Of a DNA stretch of 64,000 nt, positions 59,108 through 64,000 are shown one piece after another; the stretch's first letter is position 1, and the number at the start of each line of letters is the position of its first letter. Origin of the DNA: Adineta ricciae (Eukaryota > Rotifera > Eurotatoria > Adinetida > Adinetidae); NCBI GenBank assembly GCA_905250025.1, contig CAJNOJ010000119.1:124001-188000 (forward strand), given 5' to 3'. Under the pieces are notes generated by a model. It was not told the origin of the DNA. It worked only from the letters and a program-made list of their open reading frames with translations, and searched no databases. A program made the translations under genes and the position numbers.

Positions 59108-60915
59108 CTTGTTCATTATTAATTGTATCGTTTGCTTTTATTATAGAAATTAGATATGCTCGGTTTTGTTCCTCAATATATGTTGATACGCGAGATCGCT
59201 TCTTCTTCTCTTGGTTTTCTATCATTCTGACAAACAAATATAGATAATCCTTTGATGACCCTTCAAAAGATTTTACCAAAAAAAGATTTCAAAATGCGCA
59301 GTTGCCTACATTTATATAACACCATCGGCAAGAGAAGCAACGTAAAAGAAAAATAAGCAGAAGGAAGTTTTTTTTTTTGAAAAAAGAAATGTAAGACAGT
59401 GATGGAAAGGAAATGAGAGAATACAAGGAGAAATTATCTATTTTTCTCACTAATTTGATAGTGCGACAGGTCATCGTACAGAGTCTTTGATAACCCTCGT
59501 TGGAAAAACTGTAAGTAGTTATCTATTAAAATACAGCACGAACTTCTCAGTTCTGCGTGACATTGACACAGATTTCCTTTTGAATATCTTCGAGCGAACT
59601 CCTTGATTTAGTTATAGAGGAAAAAGGCTCGATCTCTCTTTCTCTATCTTTTGTTCACAATGACAGGCCATTCCACTTCTTGTCGAATGTGAAGTATCTC
59701 AAACGGAAACACAGAATTGATGGAACTGAATAGAAAAAAACGAAATAATTTCTATGCAAAAACCAACCGTAAAAATTTCCTAATGAGTGTTATTGTTTTT
59801 TTGTTTTCACATTCCATGAATAAACAAGCGAATATATCATTTGAACAATCTTGTCCTTTACTTGAATAATTGATAAATTAAAATGATAAAAATTAATCAA
59901 TGCTCCACTTCACACGAGAAGCCAACCTATTCCTTGTACTGAAAAGAACCTTCTCCTTCATTGAGTCACGCTTCTCAATGACCCGTATTAATGTTTTCAA
60001 TGACAAAAAGATTAGTTTCGTCACACGTTGTGTGAAATGCAATGTAAGTGTGAGGAAATTATCTATTCTTTTGAAATTAATCAATGGAAGTTCTGATGTA
60101 TTAATGATTTTCTGACTGTGATGATGTGTTTTTCGCTGAATAATATACCATCGGAACCGAGTCTCCAAATGTGCTCAAGTAGAAAGATGTCGTGAGGAAA
60201 AGAAAAAGAATAGTAAATATATGATTACATAAATTAGCGTTCATTTTTATTCATGCATCCCGTTTGCATTCTGCCGTTCTTTTCCAGGAGTTAATATATC
60301 AGCTAGTTCTGATTTTTCTCTCGAAACTCTTGTATTTTCCTATTCACAACTCATGATTGACACTTGACTAGAGACGCATTCTGACTCGTGCAGATCTGCT
60401 TCGTGTGGAAGACAGATTTTGCCTTATCAGCGTGAAGTATTCACAACAGAAACGACATCGTCAATTCTTTCTCTCTTCGTATCGATGAATCGTTAATCTC
60501 ATACGTCAGCTTCTTCAAATCCCTTTCTTCATCAGTTTTGCAAGTACGTACCGAGTAATTCGAGGAAAATCAATAGATAAGCACACTAATAACTGACAAT
60601 GGTAATCAGAATTATCTCGTCGTTTCTCTTTTTCTCATCACGTTTTAAGTGCAGATTTATTAATGGTGAAGCGGATGACAAACACTAGATGTATCTGACA
60701 CACACAATGTTGTTCAAACAACAAATTACTCGAGCACGAACGTCAAATGACTTAAGTGTACCTTTTTTATTAATATTTTTTAAATTATCTTCAACTTGTT
60801 TTCTCATTGAAAACATTTTATTAACCTTTTTTTCCAGATATAATTAAAAAAGAAATCTCTCTAATCTTTTTCTTCATAAAACAGAAAAGAAACTGTCCCA
60901 TCAAAGACAACTTCC
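59108..60915. other. Intergenic region
   Basis: 1.8 kb without supported exons. Short frames at 59007-59279 (-) and 59893-60168 (-) show no domain. Part is 3' UTR of the upstream gene and part is promoter of the GPCR gene. Confidence 0.4.
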
Positions 60916-63900
60916 ATGTCGCCGATTATCAATCCAACACATTCAGCCATCTTATTCGCACAATGTGAATTCGTTCAATCATATTTACCCAATCGATCGT
61001 TTTCGCCATCTACTCAATTGGATATTCTGGAATTGTTGGCTAAACGCAATTTAACATTTCACAAAACGAAGACAAGGGAAGAATGTGTCGCTCAACTCGA
61101 ATATCTTTTCGATCAAATGAATACAACGAACAATTCTTATAAGAAATCGTCTTTAACATTTGGAATCGATGAACATTCACGTTCATTATTACTCTTCGTT
61201 TATCTAATTGCATTTGTTTCTTTTATCTCGATTATTGGAAATCTATGCTTAGCAAAAGTTTTGTATACAAAACGTCTTCGTCTATCACAAACCGATCGGA
61301 TTGTTCTATGTTTAGCGATAAGTACGCGAAGGATTTACGATTTTCCGGATTCAATTTTCACTGATTGATTTGTTGCTTGTTTCAGGTGAACTTTGTCTTG
61401 TTTCAGTAGATTCACCAACTGAAATCTATCGATTTCTGTCATATTCCTTCTCGGTCACATGGTTGTGTCACTTTCATACATTTTTCGAATCATTCTTTTC
61501 ATCGTGCATTATCTTCTACCATCTACTAGGTACGTGACACGTTCTTGTCTTTCTCAATCAACGTTTTATTTCCCCTGAGATGTCTAAGTTTTCATCTGGT
61601 ACGAGTGAGTAGCATCAGTCATTAAGAATAAGCAAAGTTCATGAATATTTTCGTCTGAACGAGAGCGTGACTTGAAGAAATTATCGAATTGCATATGTTT
61701 GATTCCATTACGAGATTGTTGCTTCCATGTGCGGTGGATATCTGTTTAATTAGAAATATGAAAGTCAATTTCGTCGTATTTCCTGTGCTTTGTTTCTACG
61801 CATAATTGAGCGAGTCAGTATACGTCTATTTAGAGACGGAAACTTGACTTGAGAACATGTTGAATGCGAGAAAGGGACTTCTGTGTTTTAATTTAGTGCT
61901 TGAAGAGAAAAGGGAATTGAATATGAAAGTATAAAGTCATGATCTACAGCCGATTGTGATATAGGTGGGAAAAGCATGCTAGAGATAATTAGACATGTGG
62001 TGTGTCTTGGAGTAGATACATTTATTTTCGACGTATGTCAATGATGTTATCATTGAACACCTGTGAGATACTTGCTGAAGACCTAGTAGAAATATTTAAT
62101 GGGTTATTCAGTGATCCGAATGAAATTACTTGAGGAACAGTCTTCATTCTTTTCATTTATTCGGCTGAGTGACGTATATTTGAAACTGACGTTTTATAAT
62201 ATATATTGAGAGCCGAGACTATCATGTGTTGTATGTTTGCAACCATTGCTCATAATTACGTCGAAGTGTTTCTAGTCCTTTGCATAGAAAGCTTATAAGA
62301 TATACGAACAAGGTAAACTCAAATGAGCTTTTCTAGATTAACGATGTAAAGCACTTTCTTTAAGTCTATAACGAGTGACGTGTTCTTTCTATTACAACGC
62401 ATTCCTAGTTCTTAAACTCGAGCTTTTTGAGTAATAACTAATTACAATATTCATTCTATTCAAGCAAAAGAATATCGTCATAACTCAGTTTTTATCATAG
62501 ACAATTTCCTCGATTGTTTCTAATACGAATAGACTTCACATGTTTTGACACGTGACATATGAATCGTTCTTCTAATCATGTTTTATTCAAAAGAAGACTT
62601 TATCATTGAGTATAAATTTTGTTAAACTAACTGAAACAAAGAAACATAAACGTAGATGTTGCATTTCCCTTGGAATGAAAGTGCGATAATTCGTGTATCA
62701 CCTTTGATATATTAAAGCAAATTCATGATTCGAATGAATTATTAAATCGCTGTGCTGCGTATGGCATTATTTGTGCGACATTCATGACGAAAGCTGCACT
62801 TCGATCGAGGTTTAGTGTAGACGTTTATCGATTAAGTTGTTCGTTTCTTTCGATCAATCGTTCGATGAAAATAGATACGATCATTTTGAGTTCATTTAAG
62901 TAGTAGTGAAGAGATATTTTTACCGTAAATTGATCCTCTATTGTATATTTATTTGAGCATTATCTATGCTTCTTTTACAAAGAAACGCGATATTTTAAGA
63001 CGACGAATATTATTAAGAGCGAATACTAAGTAATCTAAATATAACCAGACATACTTAGACGACTTGTCTGTATTGATATATTCAATAGAAATTTTCAATG
63101 GACTTCTCACGCATGATTATTTCAAAATATCGGATCTTTCTCTAATTCAGCACGTGCAATTGAGCACGCAAATCCTGTCTTGGCGTCATGTATCTGAGCT
63201 CTGATCTTCAGAACATCTGATCTGTTCAACTTATTATGGAAATGAGGGACAGAAAAATCAGAATTTTCTACTGATTGGAATGTCGGTGACCTATGATTAC
63301 GGTGAAAGAAATAGAAAACACCTCACGAACGGATATATGACTTTATTGTAATTCACAGTAGATTATAGAAAGTTGCGCCAAATAAGTGGTTACACGCAAA
63401 TGTACCTAAAAGTAGACTCTTATTTTTTTTTAAAAAGCCCAAAATAGTTTAAGTATGAAATTATCATGAATTTTCGATGGAAAAGAAATTTCTGCAAAAA
63501 CGCATTTCCTTTTCGCTTCCTCTCTTATTAGTAAAAAATATTTCGGGAAATAATAGATATTTTATAAACAATCAATGGTTAATTGATGAATTTGCTTAAT
63601 ATAGGAAATACTCGTCCTCGTCAAGAAAACCAGTTCATATCAAAGTTGTCTTCACCTCGAATTTAAATAAATAAAAATTCATATGACGTATTTAGGAATA
63701 ACTTAACGAAGCACGTGCTTAAGTTTGCTCATCAGGGTCTATATTTGAATCTGCTTTTAAAATCTAACTGTCAAAGACAAAGATACTGACATGAAGATAT
63801 AGAATACGACGATTGCTCTTGACTTGTAAATGGTTTTTTAACCTCTGAGTACACAACAACTGTAATGATTTTTATTCTACTTGATATTTAGGAGCATTTG

Positions 63901-64000
63901 ATCGTTTCGTTTACATCCATGCTCATACATCTGCTTCAATATCAACATGGTCAATATGGTGTCGACGCATATCAACCAAAACAGGTTCCAGCATACTTCT
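60916..64000 (+). CDS. Rhodopsin-like GPCR, 5' part (runs off the window)
   Basis: Partial receptor gene with exons 60916-61321, 61386-61528 and 63892 onward, phases matching. The N-terminal about 95 residues are extracellular with possible N-glycosylation sites (NRS, NLT, NTT, NNS). Helix 1 carries the class A motif ISIIGNLCLAKVL. Helix 2 holds RLSQTDRIVLCLAISELCLV. Helix 3 region: WLCHFHTFFESFFSSCIIFY, with the conserved cysteine. The third exon begins GAFDRFVYI, a DRY-type box, then the second intracellular loop. The receptor therefore has a normal DRF motif, unlike the receptor at the left end of the window. The intron between exons 2 and 3 is 2,363 nt. Ligand unknown; helices 4-7 lie beyond the window. 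Confidence 0.8.
61529..63891 (+). other. 2.36-kb intron of the GPCR gene
   Basis: GTACGT donor and TATTTAG acceptor. It is some forty times longer than typical introns here. I see no reading frame over 60 codons, no tRNA and no obvious repeat inside it. Confidence 0.7.

Overview
The window looks like nuclear DNA of a bdelloid rotifer (Adineta/Rotaria type). This is an inference from AT-rich sequence, dense genes on both strands, very short GT-AG introns (mostly 45-70 nt), rotifer-style rhodopsin-like GPCRs, and metazoan ciliary and signalling genes beside intron-containing genes of bacterial character (a tandem pair of LdhA-type D-lactate dehydrogenases). No rRNA, tRNA, CRISPR array or transposon coding sequence was recognised. 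Gene models were built by hand from reading frames and splice sites, and most exon joins keep frame. Each CDS span runs from start to stop codon and includes introns.

Layout. 1.2-2.3 kb: rhodopsin-like GPCR (+). 2.3-2.9 kb: unrecognised acidic-tailed protein (-). 3.5-15.0 kb: one very large gene (+) for an MGCGAS-start, probably myristoylated protein with cupredoxin-like repeats, a chitobiase-type domain and many FN3 domains. 15.7-18.7 kb: two tandem D-lactate dehydrogenase genes (+). 20.6-23.3 kb: ankyrin-repeat protein (+). 23.6-26.1 kb: RASGEF1-type Ras-family exchange factor (+). 27.4-28.5 kb: seven-exon secreted eight-cysteine protein (-). 28.5-32.7 kb: gene-poor. 32.7-35.6 kb: STRA6-like receptor (-) whose first exons encode a signal peptide, an EGF domain and an extra membrane helix. 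37.3-40.1 kb: axonemal WD40 protein SPAG16/PF20 (+). 40.6-44.0 kb: amino-terminal half of an alpha-2-macroglobulin/TEP protein (+) ending before the thioester region, next to the window's only ambiguous base.

44.5-45.2 kb: CD2BP2-like protein without its GYF domain (-). 46.2-47.1 kb: FoxQ2-type forkhead factor (-). 48.1-49.4 kb: secreted class 3 lipase (+), followed closely by a hybrid of the RNA 2'-phosphotransferase (KptA/TRPT1) N-terminal lobe and leucine-rich repeats (49.6-50.9 kb, +). 51.2-52.1 kb: malectin (-), divergent from PDE6D (52.4-53.0 kb, +). 53.6-54.7 kb: mitochondrial carrier (+). 54.8-55.7 kb: GPCR pseudogene (-) with two in-frame stops. 57.1-59.1 kb: PTB-like domain plus proline-rich repeat protein (+). 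60.9 kb to the end: 5' part of another GPCR (+) split by a 2.36-kb intron.

The genes do not form one pathway. Themes are cilia and membrane signalling (SPAG16, PDE6D, perhaps the FN3 giant), secreted or extracellular proteins (TEP half-protein, lipase, eight-cysteine protein, STRA6) and chemoreception (three GPCR loci). The most unusual items are the FN3/cupredoxin giant with a possible alternative last exon, the EGF-STRA6 fusion, the KptA-LRR hybrid and the TEP half-protein.
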